Below, piece after piece: positions 24,475 through 32,847 of a stretch of DNA of 37,091 nucleotides. Made by a program: the position numbers and the translations under genes. Source of the DNA: Methanomicrobiales archaeon (GTDB lineage Archaea > Halobacteriota > Methanomicrobia > Methanomicrobiales > Methanomicrobiaceae); contig JAAEEQ010000006.1 of assembly GCA_013415665.1 (NCBI GenBank), positions 1 to 37,091 of the forward strand, given 5' to 3'. The notes beneath the pieces are model-generated. The model saw only the letters and a program-made list of their open reading frames with translations, had not been told where the DNA came from and ran no database searches. The stretch's first letter is position 1. Every line of letters begins with the position of its first letter.

Positions 24475-25271
24475 CGTCCGTACAGCGCGCCATGCCGTGG
24501 CTGGTTGCCGTCGCGGCGCTGGTGCTGGCATTCACGGCGTGGCAGGCGCCACCCGCCGTGTTCACCCCCGATCGCGAGGTTCTGTTCCAGGTATCCACCA
24601 TCGACGCTTTGATGATCGGGGATTACACCGGGAGCGCAACCTTTGCAACGCTTGCCGAATCGGGAGACTTCGGGCTGGGTACCTTCGATGCCCTTGACGG
24701 CGAGATGGTCGCCCTCAACGGTACGTTCTGGCAGGCGACGGCGGACGGGCAGGTCCACAGGGCCGACCCGTCCATGACGACGCCGTTCGCCGTCGTAACA
24801 TGGTTTGACTCCGATATCGTCATTCCTTATGAACATTCGTCGGATCTCGATGCGATCATGGCTGCCACCGACACCCGCCTCATCTCGGAAAATTATTTCT
24901 ATGCGGTTGCAATCAGCGGTACGTTCGATTTCGTGACCGTGCGCAGTTTCCCCCGGCAGGAGCCGCCCTATCCTCCCCTGGCGGAGGCGGTGGCGAACCA
25001 GTTTACCTATCAAGACGTGACCGGAACGCTCGTCGGATTCCGCTCGCCGGCCTACGTCACGGGAATCAACGTTCCCGGCTATCACCTGCACTTCATCAGC
25101 GATGACCGGACACAAGGGGGCCACCTGCTGGACTGCAGGATGCGTGAAGGAAACGGGGCCCTCGACATCACGCCCCGGATGACGCTCTGGCTTCCGGAGA
25201 CCGTGTCCTTTATAGGGGCCGATCTGACCGGAGATCGCACGCAGGACGTCGCGGCGGTCGAAAGGAAGTAA
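24471..25271 (+). CDS. alsD: Alpha-acetolactate decarboxylase, membrane-anchored or exported
   Basis: Converts 2-acetolactate to acetoin, diverting carbon from valine/leucine synthesis. The 266-residue product has a hydrophobic N-terminal helix (10-24, LVAVAALVLAFTAW) that looks like a signal or anchor. The AlsD/BudA domain follows: FDALDGEMVALNGTFWQ, ADPSMTTPFAVVTWF, FRSPAYVTGINVPGYHLHF. The zinc-ligand pattern H-x-H-x10-H is complete (HLHFISDDRTQGGH). ATG 24471 has SD GGAGGT at 24456-24461. The gene is divergent from the TrpP-like gene and convergent with uspA. Some bacterial homologues are secreted; the location here is inferred. Confidence 0.92.
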   Translation: MTSVQRAMPWLVAVAALVLAFTAWQAPPAVFTPDREVLFQVSTIDALMIGDYTGSATFATLAESGDFGLGTFDALDGEMVALNGTFWQATADGQVHRADPSMTTPFAVVTWFDSDIVIPYEHSSDLDAIMAATDTRLISENYFYAVAISGTFDFVTVRSFPRQEPPYPPLAEAVANQFTYQDVTGTLVGFRSPAYVTGINVPGYHLHFISDDRTQGGHLLDCRMREGNGALDITPRMTLWLPETVSFIGADLTGDRTQDVAAVERK

Positions 25272-25274
25272 AAA

Positions 25275-25312
25275 GGGGGGGCAGCCTGTGCCGTAGGGCA
25301 CGCCGCCCCGGG
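25275..25312. terminator. Hairpin between convergent alsD and uspA
   Basis: GGGGC pairs with GCCCC and, inside, GTGCC pairs with GGCAC around a small GTAG loop, in the 58 bp gap between the converging genes. It could terminate or protect the 3' ends of both transcripts. Confidence 0.4.
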
Positions 25313-25329
25313 AGAGCTGCAGGGATGTA

Positions 25330-25779
25330 TCAGTGGACGATGAGGATCGGCGCCGTCACATCCCTGCTGATATCGCAGAAAAGGCTTCCCATGCGGATTT
25401 TTGCATTCTTGCCGTACGCGCCCATCACGATCAGCGTATACCCGCCGTCTTTTACTTCCCGGACAATTTCCTCGTGTAGGTTGCCCTCAACGACTTTTGA
25501 AAGGCAGTCCACGTTCTCCCGGTTGTAGTAGTAGAGAATATCGGCGATTTCGTCATTGATGCTCTTTTTCATGTCGCGCCAGATCTGCTCCTCGTAATTT
25601 TTTATCCGGTCGCAGAGATCGCTCTGCGCACAGAAATTGAATGCCATCGCCTTGGCTTCGCGGATATCCAGCACCGAGAAGAACATGACCTGTGCTTTTT
25701 TCCGCTTCGCAATCGTGATTGCGTGCATCGCCGCTTTTTGGCTCCATTTCGATCCGTCCAGCAAAACCAGTATTTTCAT
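25330..25779 (-). CDS. Universal stress protein, UspA family
   Basis: A 149-residue nucleotide-binding protein of the UspA fold. It starts MKILVLLDGSKWSQKAA (P-loop-like first strand) and ends GAYGKNAKIRMGSLFCDISR, matching the Usp ATP-binding pattern GxxGx(9)G(S/T). The start is ATG 25779, eight bases after SD GAGGT; a GTG at 25785 is too close to it. It directly follows the permease gene (10 nt gap), suggesting it regulates or responds to that transporter. Confidence 0.9.
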   Translation of the reverse strand: MKILVLLDGSKWSQKAAMHAITIAKRKKAQVMFFSVLDIREAKAMAFNFCAQSDLCDRIKNYEEQIWRDMKKSINDEIADILYYYNRENVDCLSKVVEGNLHEEIVREVKDGGYTLIVMGAYGKNAKIRMGSLFCDISRDVTAPILIVH

Positions 25780-25789
25780 TTCCACTACC

Positions 25790-27112
25790 TCACACCATAA
25801 ACATCAGCCAGAGTATGCCCAGCCCCACGGCAACCGTGACCACCAGTACAAACATCCCGATTTTTAAGAAGTCCATGAAGGTGATATTGATTCCCTCGCG
25901 CTCCGCGATACCGAGCACGACAACGTTTGCCGATGCGGCAATCGCGGTTCCGTTGCCGCCCATGCAGGCGCCGAGCGAGAGTGCCCACCAGAGGGGATAG
26001 ACATCCATCGTCCCCGAGAGATCGTGAATCAGGGGAATAAGCGCCGCGGTCAGGGGGATGTTGTCCACTATCGCGGATGCGAATGCCGAGAACCACGCAA
26101 TCAGGATCATCGCCTCCCCTTCCGTGCGCACGTGGCTGATCATGAAGGAGGCGATATCGGCGATCACTCCTGTCTCGACCAGCGCACCGACCAGAATGAA
26201 CAGCCCGCCGAAGAAAAAGAGCGCCGGCCATTCGATCTTTTCAAAGATCAGTTCCGGCGACTCCCTGCTCCAGAACAGCAGGATGGCGGCGCCGATGAGC
26301 GCCACTTCCGCAGGCTCGAGCGTCATGGCGGGATCGACGAACGGAATGATGAGCGAGAGATACTGCCCGATGCTCGAGTGGATGAAGAAGAGAAAGACCA
26401 CGAATGCGATGGTGATAATCGATTTGTTAAACAGCACCCGGTCCTGGATCGCCGCCCGCTCATCGAGCCCGTCAAGGGTGCGGACGATGATTTGCCGTTC
26501 GTGTTCGTCGACTTTCATGCTCTTGCCGTACACGGCGATGAAGATCCCGAGAATGATGACGAGATCGACAACGGCAACCGGCCCCATGATCGTGATGAAT
26601 TCGTTGAAGGTCAGGCCGGCGGACGACGCAATCATGATGTTGGGCGGGTCGCCGATGAGGGTGCCGGCGCCGCCCACGTTCGAGGCAAGCACCTCCGCGA
26701 GCAGAAACGGAACAGGATTGAGCCGCATCACCTTGGCGATATAGAGCAGCATCGGGGTGAGCAGCAGCACCGTCGTGACGTTGTCGAGAAACGCGCTGAC
26801 GACGGCGGTGACTATCGAAAAGAAGATCAGCACTTTCAACGGCGAGCCGCGGGCAAGCTTTGCGGTCCTGATGGCGATATATTCGAAAAGCCCGCTGTTC
26901 CGCGCGGTATTGACGATGATCATCATCCCCATCAGCAGGAGGATCGTGCCGAGATCGAGATGATGCAGCAGCGTCTCCCACGGGACGATCCCGAGGAATA
27001 CGACGACCGCCGCACCCGCCATTGCGGCAACGGCCCGGTGGATGCGTTCATCGATGATGAGGATATAGGTGATGATAAAAACGACTATTGCGAGTATTTC
27101 TACCGAGATCAT
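25790..27112 (-). CDS. NhaD/ArsB-type ion permease (SLC13-like)
   Basis: A 440-residue membrane transporter with about 11-12 hydrophobic segments of the ion-transporter superfamily (ArsB, NhaD, SLC13, P protein). The two inverted halves carry matching motifs: FLDNVTTVLLLTP with GTLIGDPPNIMIASSAGL in the first, and IVDNIPLTAALIPL with GGNGTAIAASANVVVLG in the second. Likely substrates are Na+/H+, arsenite or a dicarboxylate; sequence alone does not decide. It is flanked in the same operon by two Usp-fold genes. Confidence 0.88.
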   Translation of the reverse strand: MISVEILAIVVFIITYILIIDERIHRAVAAMAGAAVVVFLGIVPWETLLHHLDLGTILLLMGMMIIVNTARNSGLFEYIAIRTAKLARGSPLKVLIFFSIVTAVVSAFLDNVTTVLLLTPMLLYIAKVMRLNPVPFLLAEVLASNVGGAGTLIGDPPNIMIASSAGLTFNEFITIMGPVAVVDLVIILGIFIAVYGKSMKVDEHERQIIVRTLDGLDERAAIQDRVLFNKSIITIAFVVFLFFIHSSIGQYLSLIIPFVDPAMTLEPAEVALIGAAILLFWSRESPELIFEKIEWPALFFFGGLFILVGALVETGVIADIASFMISHVRTEGEAMILIAWFSAFASAIVDNIPLTAALIPLIHDLSGTMDVYPLWWALSLGACMGGNGTAIAASANVVVLGIAEREGINITFMDFLKIGMFVLVVTVAVGLGILWLMFMV

Positions 27113-27122
27113 CAGAGCGCTC

Positions 27123-27668
27123 CTAGAAGAGTATCGTCGGCTTTTTCAGGCGCTGGGCGATGCGAATCGCCAGCGGGCTTATCGGATAATGCTCCGTCTT
27201 TTCAGAGCCGTATGATTTGGCAAGGGCCACCAGATCGTGGCTGGATGCGAGCTTTTCAATGTCTTCTCCCTTATGCCCGGTGAACATCCGCTGGGTGCTC
27301 TCGATGCCTGCCGCAGCAAGCTCTCCGGAGACCTGGTTGAGCAGGACGTGCCCGTATTCCTCCTTTTTACGCATGAATTCCTCGCCGGCCCCGGCTGAAA
27401 GCACTTCGGAGATCACCGAATAGACCTGCGCATCGGTAATATAGACCAGCGACACCCGTGCACCCTCGTATGCCGAGAGCACCTCGTAGAGGGAGGGGGG
27501 GATTTCTTTGACGAAGATATCAAGCGGGAGGAGGATGGAATGGATCTCCGGCACGACCATCTCTTCTTCGGAGAGCAAAAACTCGCCGTATTCGCGGAGG
27601 ACGGACTCGTACCGCTTGCCCACCACGTCCTTGAATTTTCGCTGTATCAATGACGTATAATATCCCAT
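27123..27668 (-). CDS. UspA-like protein, divergent
   Basis: A 181-residue protein with an N-terminal extension (about 40 residues), then a Usp-like core: IHSILLPLDIFVKEIPPSL, VSLVYITDAQVYSVISEV, and a C-terminal DLVALAKSYGSEKTEHYPIS ending KPTILF. The usual GxxGx(9)G(S/T) ATP loop is not preserved (SYGSEKTEHYPIS), so it probably does not bind ATP in the standard way. First gene of the Usp-like/permease/UspA operon, 10 nt before the permease. Family assignment is moderate. Confidence 0.7.
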   Translation of the reverse strand: MGYYTSLIQRKFKDVVGKRYESVLREYGEFLLSEEEMVVPEIHSILLPLDIFVKEIPPSLYEVLSAYEGARVSLVYITDAQVYSVISEVLSAGAGEEFMRKKEEYGHVLLNQVSGELAAAGIESTQRMFTGHKGEDIEKLASSHDLVALAKSYGSEKTEHYPISPLAIRIAQRLKKPTILF

Positions 27669-27696
27669 ATCATCAATCCGGAAACGTCTGTACCAG

Positions 27697-27724
27697 ATTT
27701 ATGGCTCTGGTTCGCCATAAATAT
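27697..27724 (-). promoter_or_regulatory. Promoter with 9-bp palindrome before the Usp/permease operon
   Basis: ATTTATGGC (27697-27705) and GCCATAAAT (27714-27722) are perfect inverted repeats separated by 8 nt. The minus-strand TATA element (ATATTTATGG, about 27715-27724) lies within the distal arm, and the expected start near 27693 is just beyond the other arm. A repressor bound here would block TBP/TFB and polymerase. Confidence 0.55.
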
Positions 27725-27739
27725 TCTCCATCCGTAAAA

Positions 27740-28294
27740 TCAGGGCTCTACGGGCTCCTGTCCGCAGAAGCTTTCGAGCAGCTTCCGGCATTGGGGGCAG
27801 AGCATCTTTTTCTTGCGATCGAGATCATCAAGGGTTTCAGGCAGGAACATGATGCACTCCGGATTGTCGCAGTGATCAAGGCCGATGAGGTGCCCGATCT
27901 CGTGGGCCCCTTCCTTCGCCACCCGGTCAATGATATCGTCGTCCCGGTGCTCTCGCCCGTACCAGCCGTTGGCGAGGCGCGCCGTCGAGACGACGGCGGC
28001 GTTAATCCCCTGCCGGGCGAGACCGAATACGAAATCGCCGCCGGGCAGATAGAGATCACCCGGGATGACGAGAAGCAGGGAGTCGGCCATGCCGTTGACC
28101 CGGGTATACTTGTCCTGCATGTCATCAAGGATCGCCCGTGCATTGTGCTGGTTCCTCTGCCGGTCGAATCCGCGGATCATTACGGGATTCTCCCGCACGT
28201 CAACCGGAATATCGAGGATCTGGGAAATGATCCGCGCCACGGGCAGCTGGATGCCCTCCGGCGCCTGGCGATCCCAAAAAATAATGACACCCAT
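27740..28294 (-). CDS. amzA: Archaemetzincin zinc protease
   Basis: A predicted metalloprotease of the metzincin clan, cytoplasmic (no signal peptide), 184 aa. The signature is complete: HEIGHLIGLDHCDNPECIM at about 131-149, i.e. HExxHxxGxxH followed by the CxxxxC and Met-turn, plus the second cysteine pair CPQC. Physiological substrates in archaea are not known. It is divergent from the UPF0146 gene; a minus-strand TATA-like element (28322-28329) gives a very short leader. Confidence 0.94.
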   Translation of the reverse strand: MGVIIFWDRQAPEGIQLPVARIISQILDIPVDVRENPVMIRGFDRQRNQHNARAILDDMQDKYTRVNGMADSLLLVIPGDLYLPGGDFVFGLARQGINAAVVSTARLANGWYGREHRDDDIIDRVAKEGAHEIGHLIGLDHCDNPECIMFLPETLDDLDRKKKMLCPQCRKLLESFCGQEPVEP

Positions 28295-28312
28295 TGCCTA
28301 TAGAGTAGGGAT

Positions 28313-28744
28313 ATGCGGGACTATAAACATATTGAAGCATGTATTGCCCGCTACATTGTAAAAAGATACCGTAATGTCGTTGAAATCGGGGTCGGAAAAA
28401 ATTTTGCCGTTGCCGAAACCCTGGTGCAGGCAGGGTGCGCGGTGCGCTGTACCGACATCCGTCCGGCGGATCACGGCACGATCGCCGTGCTCTGTGACGA
28501 TATCTGCAACCCCCGGCCCGTGCTCTATGCCGGAGCCGAACTGCTCTATGCAGTGCGTCCCGGCGTCGAGATGGTGCCGTTTCTGATCGCGCTTGCACGG
28601 GATGTCGGTGCCGACTGCCTGGTCTACCATCTCGGAGGTGAGATCTACGAAAACGGCGGGCGGATCGTGGATGCCGGCGTGGTCCTGCACTGCTATCACC
28701 GCAGCGGGCGGACAGCCCCGTCAGAACCCGTCAAAAAGGGTTGA
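28313..28744 (+). CDS. UPF0146 family protein
   Basis: A 143-residue protein of the archaeal UPF0146 family, of unknown function. [20 protein letters not shown] followed by CTDIRP resembles a SAM-binding Rossmann loop, and the product is compatible with a small methyltransferase-like fold. Its 3' end overlaps the 3' end of rfcL on the opposite strand by 24 nt, so the last residues (SEPVKKG) are encoded opposite the RfcL PCNA-binding tail. Confidence 0.85.
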   Translation: MRDYKHIEACIARYIVKRYRNVVEIGVGKNFAVAETLVQAGCAVRCTDIRPADHGTIAVLCDDICNPRPVLYAGAELLYAVRPGVEMVPFLIALARDVGADCLVYHLGGEIYENGGRIVDAGVVLHCYHRSGRTAPSEPVKKG

Positions 28745-30058
28745 CTGGTTGTCGGCAGTTCTCTTCTGTTCTTTTTTGGCGGGTTCGGGCTCTTTTGCCT
28801 GCTGCGGTGCCGCAGGCTCCGGCGGTTCGGCCGGCAGGGCGCTCCCCTTCACAATCCGTCCGCTCCGATCGCGGTCGTGCAGGAAGAAGGTGAGTTCGTC
28901 GGTATCGAGATCGAATTCCCGGACGAAGGGGGGTGCATGGGCATCGATGAGCATGGCAAGCGGTGTTAAGAAATCGTCGCGGAGCGTCGCCTGCGACATC
29001 CGGAGGTTTCGTGAGAATTTGTGCAGGACCGATGTCCGCACGGCTTTCTGCCGCCGCAGCTGCCCCATCGCCCGCCAGCGGGAGGGAGCGGCAATTCTTC
29101 CTCCAAGGTGCGACCCTTCCGCGGCCCGGGCGGATCCTATCAGCATGATCGCGGTTGCATACCGCCAGAGCGTATAGTACTGGCGCCGGAAGGTATACCC
29201 GATAAATTCGTCCGCACGGGCAAGGCGGCCGAATGCCGACGCCTGCTCCCGCGGCGACTCGATATGCCGGATATTTTCATCGATCCACTGGACGACGGTG
29301 TCCGGCGTATCGGCGATCTCGTAGGAAAGGCCCAGCAATGCGGCATCATCCGGCGTTTTGAAGATGCCGGCGACGAGATCGAAGATGGTGGCCCGCCCGT
29401 CTTTGCGGGACGTCGCAACATTGTCCGCCGCAAGTTCGCCCGAGCCGATGGCGGCGGCATACAGCATGTTCACCGCCGCCCGCATATCCCCCCCTGCCGC
29501 GGCGGCAATACCCGCCAGCACATCCTCATTGCAGGACACTCCTTCCGATCTGCAGATGAACCTCAGCCGGGGCACGATCGAACGTGCGGGAAGCGCCTTG
29601 AACTGGACGGCCTCGCACCGGCTTTTCAGCTCCTTGGCAATCCCGTAGATGTCATTGGCGATGAGGATGATCGGCTGACGCGTTCCCCTGATCAGATCGA
29701 CGATCGCTTTTGCGCCACCCCGGTCGGCGGTGCCGTGCAGGTTGTCCGCCTCGTCGAGGATGATCAGTTTTCGTCTGGCACCCGAAAGGCTCGCCGTGGT
29801 GCTGCTGTTTCCGGCAATTCGCTCGATTACTGCTTTGGTCCGCTGATCGCTCGCGTTCAGCTCGACGATCTCCCATTCCATGTCGTGTGCAAGGGCGTGG
29901 GCAGCAGATGTTTTGCCCGTGCCGGGCTTGCCGTACAGGATGAGCGGTTTGCTCTGCCGTGTCCAGTCGCGTGCCCACTCGGCAATCTGGCGGATTGCAG
30001 TCCCGTTTCCAACGATATCCGCGAGGTGGCGCGGCCGGTACTGCTCCGCCCAGTCCAT
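28721..30058 (-). CDS. rfcL: Replication factor C large subunit
   Basis: Large subunit of the clamp loader that opens PCNA at primer ends during DNA replication (445 aa). AAA+ features: [14 protein letters not shown] at 5-18, Walker [10 protein letters not shown] at 43-51, Walker [11 protein letters not shown] near 100, and [10 protein letters not shown] (sensor/SRC region). The collar domain follows, then a Pro/Ala/Lys-rich C-terminal linker ending in a PIP box (QSTLFDGF) for PCNA binding. ATG 30058 ([10 protein letters not shown]) is the family start; the upstream open frame is not used. Confidence 0.95.
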   Translation of the reverse strand: MDWAEQYRPRHLADIVGNGTAIRQIAEWARDWTRQSKPLILYGKPGTGKTSAAHALAHDMEWEIVELNASDQRTKAVIERIAGNSSTTASLSGARRKLIILDEADNLHGTADRGGAKAIVDLIRGTRQPIILIANDIYGIAKELKSRCEAVQFKALPARSIVPRLRFICRSEGVSCNEDVLAGIAAAAGGDMRAAVNMLYAAAIGSGELAADNVATSRKDGRATIFDLVAGIFKTPDDAALLGLSYEIADTPDTVVQWIDENIRHIESPREQASAFGRLARADEFIGYTFRRQYYTLWRYATAIMLIGSARAAEGSHLGGRIAAPSRWRAMGQLRRQKAVRTSVLHKFSRNLRMSQATLRDDFLTPLAMLIDAHAPPFVREFDLDTDELTFFLHDRDRSGRIVKGSALPAEPPEPAAPQQAKEPEPAKKEQKRTADNQSTLFDGF

Positions 30059-30188
30059 GTGTACATACTTGTCCGCTGTCGTCAAAAAAGCGATGCCCAA
30101 CGGTCCCGGGCGTATCGGAACCGGAAGCAAATACATTATCTTGCATGCCGCGCAAATACCTTCTATCGAACGAAACGATGGTGTTATC

Positions 30189-31226
30189 GTGGCAAACAGC
30201 TGCTCCACAGAGATCATTGCAAAGGCTGTCCGGGAATATGCGGGGGTGACCAGAAAAAGTGCCATTGGCCGTATTATCAAAGGACTGCGGATTGACGCTC
30301 CGTTCGTGGTTGCGTCGTTCGGCGAGGATGCCGCCGTCATACAAAACAACGACGAGGGCCTGCTGCTGGCAGCGGACGGCATCTGGAGCAAGCTTATGGA
30401 GGCCGATCCGTACTGGGCGGGGTACTGCTCGGTCCTGGTCAATATCCATGATATTGCCGCCATGGGCGGGCGGCCGCTCGCCATGGTCGATGTGCTGTCT
30501 GTCGCGAGCGAACAGATCTGCCACGACGTTTCACGGGGCATGCTGGATGCATCGCGGCAGTTCGGCGTCCCCATCGTCGGCGGGCACCTGCATCCCGATA
30601 CCCCCTATAATGTGATCGATGTGGCGATCCTCGGGATTGTCAGGATGGATGCGGCGATTTATTCCCACACGGCCCGTGAAGGGGACCGCGTGGTTGCCGC
30701 GATCGATCTCGACGGGCGTGTTCATCCCTCCTGCATCTTAAACTGGGATTCGGTGACGATGAAATCCGCGGAGGTCGTACGAAAGCAGATTGGGGTCCTC
30801 GAAGGGCTCGGGCGCGATCGTCTCGTGACGGCGGGCAAGGATATCAGCAATCCCGGCGTTATCGGGACGCTTGGCATGCTGCTTGAAATGAGCGGGAAGG
30901 GAGCGGTTCTGGATCTCGACCTGATTCCATGCCCCGACCTGAAAGCAATAGGGATTACCTTTGACCACTGGGTGCGGATGTATCCCGGCATGGGATTCAT
31001 CCTGACGGTCCGGCCGGAGCATGTCGCCGAGGTATGCCGCCGTTTTGCCAATGCAGGCATGGCGGCGGCGGACATTGGATCCGTCGACACGTCGAGGCGC
31101 CTGACCGTGACCCACCGGGACGAAAGCTCACCGGTATTCGATCTCTCCAGGGAAGGTATCATGCGCATCTTTAACGGCGAAGGGGTGCAGCGGAGCCATG
31201 TTAGTGGGAATCGGTGCGATCTCTGA
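30189..31226 (+). CDS. Methanogenesis marker protein 2 (AIR synthase-related)
   Basis: A 345-residue protein of the PurM/SelD/HypE-type ATP-binding superfamily, found specifically in methanogens as methanogenesis marker 2; the function is not established. Landmarks: [60 protein letters not shown] and [19 protein letters not shown]. The start is GTG 30189 (MANSCSTEI), since no in-frame ATG precedes the domain and a GGTG motif lies just upstream. Its 3' end overlaps the start of mtxX by 29 nt. Confidence 0.92.
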   Translation: MANSCSTEIIAKAVREYAGVTRKSAIGRIIKGLRIDAPFVVASFGEDAAVIQNNDEGLLLAADGIWSKLMEADPYWAGYCSVLVNIHDIAAMGGRPLAMVDVLSVASEQICHDVSRGMLDASRQFGVPIVGGHLHPDTPYNVIDVAILGIVRMDAAIYSHTAREGDRVVAAIDLDGRVHPSCILNWDSVTMKSAEVVRKQIGVLEGLGRDRLVTAGKDISNPGVIGTLGMLLEMSGKGAVLDLDLIPCPDLKAIGITFDHWVRMYPGMGFILTVRPEHVAEVCRRFANAGMAAADIGSVDTSRRLTVTHRDESSPVFDLSREGIMRIFNGEGVQRSHVSGNRCDL

Positions 31227-31846
31227 TCCGGGGCCGGTCATTGCGGCACTCCGGTGCCTTCCTGCCGGCATTTCGGTCGTGCTCTATCTTCCCGAAGGCG
31301 TGGGGGACGCTGCCTGCGAACAGCACGCTGGCAGCACTGAAGGAAGCCTTTGCCGTCGAGCGCCTTGAAAGGGTTGCATTACTCGAAACAGCGGCCGGAA
31401 AACGTTTTTTCCTAGCACCCGTCGGGGTTGACGAAGGATGGACGGTTTTTGACAAATGCTCGCTTATCGCGGGAGCACGGAGGCTTGCCGCACGTTTCTT
31501 ACCGGATACCTCCGTTGCCGTGCTTTCCGGCGGCCGGCTCGGGGATGTGGGAAGGCACGGGCAGGTCGACAGGAGTCTCGCCGATGCGGAACTCGTCGCC
31601 CGCCTGACCTCTGCTGACCATGCCGAGATCCTGATCGAGGATGCCGTTTCGACGCACAGTATTATCATTGCCCCCGACGGGATTTCCGGCAACCTGATTT
31701 TCCGGACTCTTGTCTTTCTGGGCAACGGGTCCGCACACGGGGCTCCGGTGCTAAATATCGATAAAATCTTTGTGGATACTTCGCGCGCTTCCATAGATTA
31801 TTCCAATGCGATAAAGCTTGCCGCAGCACTGGCGAAAGAAATTTAA
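31198..31846 (+). pseudogene. mtxX: Methanogenesis marker protein 4 (MtxX), apparent +1 frameshift
   Basis: The N-terminal part is read from ATG 31198 ([18 protein letters not shown] to VVLYLPEGVG) but that frame stops after 57 codons. The rest (TLPANSTLAALKEAF, LLETAAGKRFFLAPVGVDEG and C-terminal NIDKIFVDTSRASIDYSN) is in the +1 frame. The two join seamlessly if one G is dropped from the GGGGG run at 31302-31306, giving about 215 residues. MtxX/Mmp4 is a methanogen-specific putative methyltransferase related to phosphate acyl/acetyltransferases. Causes could be a sequencing error in the homopolymer, a real recent mutation, or recoding. An intact alternative would start at GTG 31214, but its first 34 residues look like out-of-frame translation. 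Confidence 0.75.
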
Positions 31847-32037
31847 AGGCTAATTACACGCTTATATTTAATTTAAATTGCATATTTTGGGTTTTTTGTA
31901 TTTCTGGCTCGAATCTGAAGGATGGCAATCAGATCTCTTCATCTCATACTCTGATGGCATGTTTCGCCAAAAATTGGGGCTAAATCCCGAAATATTTAAA
32001 TATTAACTGATATATTTTCTTTTGAGGTGGAATTGAA
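31847..32037 (+). promoter_or_regulatory. AT-rich promoter island of the histone gene
   Basis: These 191 bp are strikingly AT-rich for the window, with A/T tracts (ATATTTAATTTAAATTGC near 31864; TTTTTT near 31892) that could also terminate mtxX. Near the gene a TATA element, ATATTTAAAT (31992-32001), predicts a start near 32022, followed by SD GAGGTGG at 32024-32030. No ORF or RNA gene is apparent in the rest of the island. Confidence 0.6.
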
Positions 32038-32244
32038 ATGGCTGATCTACCTATTGCTGCAGTAGTTCGTATTGCTAAGAAAAATGGTGCAGAGCGGGTT
32101 GGCAGTGACGCAGCTGAGGCCCTTGTAAAGGCCGCAGAGTCCTACATTGCAAACCTGACGAAGGAAGCTAACAAGCTTGCGATGCACGCCGGACGAAAGA
32201 CGATCAAAGAAGAAGATGTGGCAATGGCGGTTGAGTCCGCGTAA
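32038..32244 (+). CDS. Archaeal histone (HMf family)
   Basis: A 68-residue minimal histone fold (three helices) that wraps DNA as dimers and larger multimers. MADLPIAAVVRIAKKNGAER and the C-terminal HAGRKTIKEEDVAMAVESA are diagnostic of HMfA/HMfB-type proteins. Codons are AT-biased (GCT, CGT, GGT, GTA) compared with neighbours, as expected of a very highly expressed gene. Preceded by a strong promoter and SD; followed by T runs (32251-32260) that should terminate it before the convergent hisB. Confidence 0.97.
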   Translation: MADLPIAAVVRIAKKNGAERVGSDAAEALVKAAESYIANLTKEANKLAMHAGRKTIKEEDVAMAVESA

Positions 32245-32248
32245 ACAC

Positions 32249-32260
32249 ATTCTTTTTTCT
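32249..32260 (+). terminator. Oligo-T terminator of the histone gene
   Basis: A T-rich run directly after the histone stop, in the short gap before the convergent hisB stop codon. Confidence 0.5.
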
Positions 32261-32262
32261 TC

Positions 32263-32847
32263 TTACAGCACACCCTTCGTACTTGGAATATCGTTCCTCT
32301 TCTCATCGCGTGCCGTTGCACTGCGCAGGGCCACGCCGAATGCCTTGAATGCCGCCTCGCAGGCGTGGTGGTCGTTGGCACCCCTGACACTGATATGGGC
32401 GGTGATCCCGGCGTGGGTGCAGAGGCTGTAGAAAAAGTGCTCGATAAGGTTTCCGGGGATAGCGCCGCCGAGCGGCATATCCGAAAACGCATCTTCCCAG
32501 ACCAGGTAGCCCCTTCCTCCGCAGTCGAGGGTGATCGTGGCGATGGCTTCGTCCATCGGCACGGCGGTGTGTGCAAACCGCCGTATGCCGCGTCCGTCGC
32601 CGATTGCTTCTTTTAATGCCGTTCCAAGTACAATCCCGGTATCTTCGACCGTGTGGTGGCTGTCGATGGCGAGATCCCCCTCTGCCTGCACTTCCAGGCC
32701 GATGGCCCCGTGGCGGCCCATCGCCGTCAGCATGTGGTCGAAGAACGGCATGTTCGTGGCAACGGACACGCCTTTTTCGCCGTCGAGATCTATACTTACG
32801 GAAATATCCGTTTCTTTTGTTGTGCGCCGATATCGTCCGGTTCTCAT
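32263..32847 (-). CDS. hisB: Imidazoleglycerol-phosphate dehydratase
   Basis: Histidine biosynthesis: dehydrates imidazole glycerol phosphate to imidazole acetol phosphate. The monofunctional form, 194 aa, has both metal-binding motifs: [10 protein letters not shown] at about 62-71 and [14 protein letters not shown] near 157-170, plus [15 protein letters not shown]. Its ATG overlaps the hisA stop by four bases, so it is the last gene of the metK-hisG-hisA-hisB run. Confidence 0.97.
   Translation of the reverse strand: MRTGRYRRTTKETDISVSIDLDGEKGVSVATNMPFFDHMLTAMGRHGAIGLEVQAEGDLAIDSHHTVEDTGIVLGTALKEAIGDGRGIRRFAHTAVPMDEAIATITLDCGGRGYLVWEDAFSDMPLGGAIPGNLIEHFFYSLCTHAGITAHISVRGANDHHACEAAFKAFGVALRSATARDEKRNDIPSTKGVL

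Noticed and set aside
26024-27283. 419-residue plus-strand ORF opposite the permease
   Set aside because: It is rich in D, E, H, R and Q as expected of antisense to a membrane protein; the minus-strand frame has clear family motifs.
29021-30295. 424-residue plus-strand ORF opposite rfcL
   Set aside because: Antisense shadow of a GC-rich gene; rfcL has Walker motifs and a PIP box in the minus frame.
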